Source: an uncultured Craurococcus sp. (GTDB taxonomy: Bacteria > Pseudomonadota > Alphaproteobacteria > Acetobacterales > Acetobacteraceae). Taken from it: DNA of 32,703 nucleotides. Every line of letters begins with the position of its first letter. Position 1 is the first letter of the stretch. This document shows positions 32,018 through 32,703 of the stretch, piece after piece. The stretch covers positions 1 to 32,703 of the forward strand of contig CADCTD010000182.1 of NCBI GenBank assembly GCA_902805545.1, written 5' to 3'. The notes under the pieces are model-generated. The model had not been told where the DNA came from. It was given only the letters and a program-made list of their open reading frames with translations, and did not search any database. The position numbers and the translations under genes were made by a program.

Positions 32018-32703
32018 ATGTCGGCGGAACTGTTGATCAGGGGCCAGCGGTCCCCTGAGCGCTACTCGCACGCCTTCGGCGGCAGCGTGGAGCGCCTGCC
32101 GGAAGGCTGGGTCTGCGGGCGGCACTGCGACATCGGCGGCGATCCGGGGCGGCCGGTACGGGTCGGCCTCGTGCTGCTGCATCCGGGGCTCGGCGTCGCG
32201 CTCCTCGATATCGGCGAGCGGACCGAGGGCGCGGAGGAGGTGTTTCGGGCCCGGCTGGAGGAGGCACGGTTCGGTGCCATCTTCGGCGGCTACCTGCCGG
32301 TGCTGCATGGCTGCCTCGGGCCCGAGGAGATGCCGGACGTCGCCGAGATCACCCGCGCCTTCGACCAGGTGCCGCCGCTCAGCGTCTCCGGGGGGAGCGC
32401 CTGGATGTCGACGGTGTCGCGGCTGATCGTCCCGGTCGACCGGGTCTGGGCCGACAACTGGGCGGGCGCGCCGAATCGCGGGGCGGCGCCGCGGGCGGCG
32501 GAGCCGCTGCGGCAGGGGAATGTGGTGCCGCTGCGCCGGGTCGCGTCGGTACAGCCGCCGGCGGCGGAGCCGGAGGACATGGTGCTGCCGGCGGAGCCGC
32601 CGCCGGCGCGGCCTAGGAAGCCCTGGCTGGTTGCCGGGGGAGCGGGCGTCGCCGTGGTGGCGGTGGCGGCCGGGCTGTGGCTCGGCTCGATGGGCCGGCC
32701 GGA
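32018..32703 (+). CDS. Unrecognised protein with C-terminal membrane helix (partial)
   Basis: An open frame without stop to the window edge, at least 228 residues. I do not recognise the family. The N-terminal 130 residues form a compact, probably folded domain: HAFGGSVERLPEGWVCGRHC, VRVGLVLLHPGLGVALLDIG, then EEVFRARLEEARFGAIFGGY. The pattern of a GW-containing strand followed by LLHPG-x-GVALLDI faintly recalls NERD-like restriction-endonuclease folds, but the catalytic residues are not evident. A Pro/Ala-rich linker follows, then a membrane helix (WLVAGGAGVAVVAVAAGLWL) close to the edge. ATG 32018 is preferred, with GGGGGA 7 bases upstream; ATG 32000 is in frame but has its purine run directly abutting. 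The protein is presumably anchored with the N-terminal domain in the cytoplasm. Confidence 0.6.
   Translation, partial: MSAELLIRGQRSPERYSHAFGGSVERLPEGWVCGRHCDIGGDPGRPVRVGLVLLHPGLGVALLDIGERTEGAEEVFRARLEEARFGAIFGGYLPVLHGCLGPEEMPDVAEITRAFDQVPPLSVSGGSAWMSTVSRLIVPVDRVWADNWAGAPNRGAAPRAAEPLRQGNVVPLRRVASVQPPAAEPEDMVLPAEPPPARPRKPWLVAGGAGVAVVAVAAGLWLGSMGRP

Noticed and set aside
1-32703. CRISPR array, rRNA or insertion sequence
   Set aside because: No regularly spaced repeats, rRNA segments, transposase frames or terminal inverted repeats were recognised.

Overview
The window reads as chromosomal DNA from a high-GC alphaproteobacterium. The evidence is strongly GC-biased third codon positions, the order aminotransferase - homoserine dehydrogenase - class II fructose bisphosphatase - RecJ, and the general look of the proteins. 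I would guess Acetobacteraceae (Roseomonas-like), but that is inference because no rRNA is present. Coding density is high. About 27 intact genes, one tRNA, two decayed genes and two edge-truncated genes can be supported. Many long antisense ORFs are shadows caused by the GC bias.

Layout. 1-5458: a tight plus-strand housekeeping operon (alaC-like aminotransferase, hom, glpX, recJ), preceded by the tail of another gene. 5592-6603: a small secreted Pro/Tyr/Arg-rich protein, convergent with a DUF882/M15-type murein peptidase. 6735-7560: the decayed remains of a polyamine-type ABC permease and ATPase, next to an intact tRNA-Glu(UUC). 7717-9965: a divergent pair, an atypical PurD-like ATP-grasp protein and a peptidoglycan-binding-domain protein. 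9972-14910: a LysR regulator divergent from dabB-dabA, an energy-coupled inorganic-carbon accumulation system with its zinc-site residues intact. 14960-18252: a membrane-fusion (HlyD-like) protein followed by a cellulose-synthase-like GT2 enzyme with a PilZ domain. This looks like a compact c-di-GMP-controlled exopolysaccharide synthase/exporter.

18257-27854 is the most interesting accessory region. A minus-strand operon encodes a CYP199A-type cytochrome P450, a LivK-like substrate-binding protein, a P450-type [2Fe-2S] ferredoxin and a second, paralogous substrate-binding protein. A DUF4126 membrane protein and an LctP-type permease lie further downstream. A MarR regulator is divergent from the P450, and a feruloyl-CoA-synthase-like ligase and a PaaI-type thioesterase follow. 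The P450 keeps nearly every active-site position I recall for CYP199A4, the 4-methoxybenzoate O-demethylase. The cluster can therefore be read as capture, O-demethylation and CoA activation of lignin-type aromatic acids. No permease or ATPase partner for the two binding proteins and no ferredoxin reductase lies in the window.

27858-32703: a Baeyer-Villiger monooxygenase, two small membrane-protein genes (one a DUF2243 protein with an unusual C-terminal extension), an RraA/HMG-aldolase-family protein, a terminator-like element inside a perfect 13-bp inverted repeat, and the start of an unrecognised protein that runs off the window.
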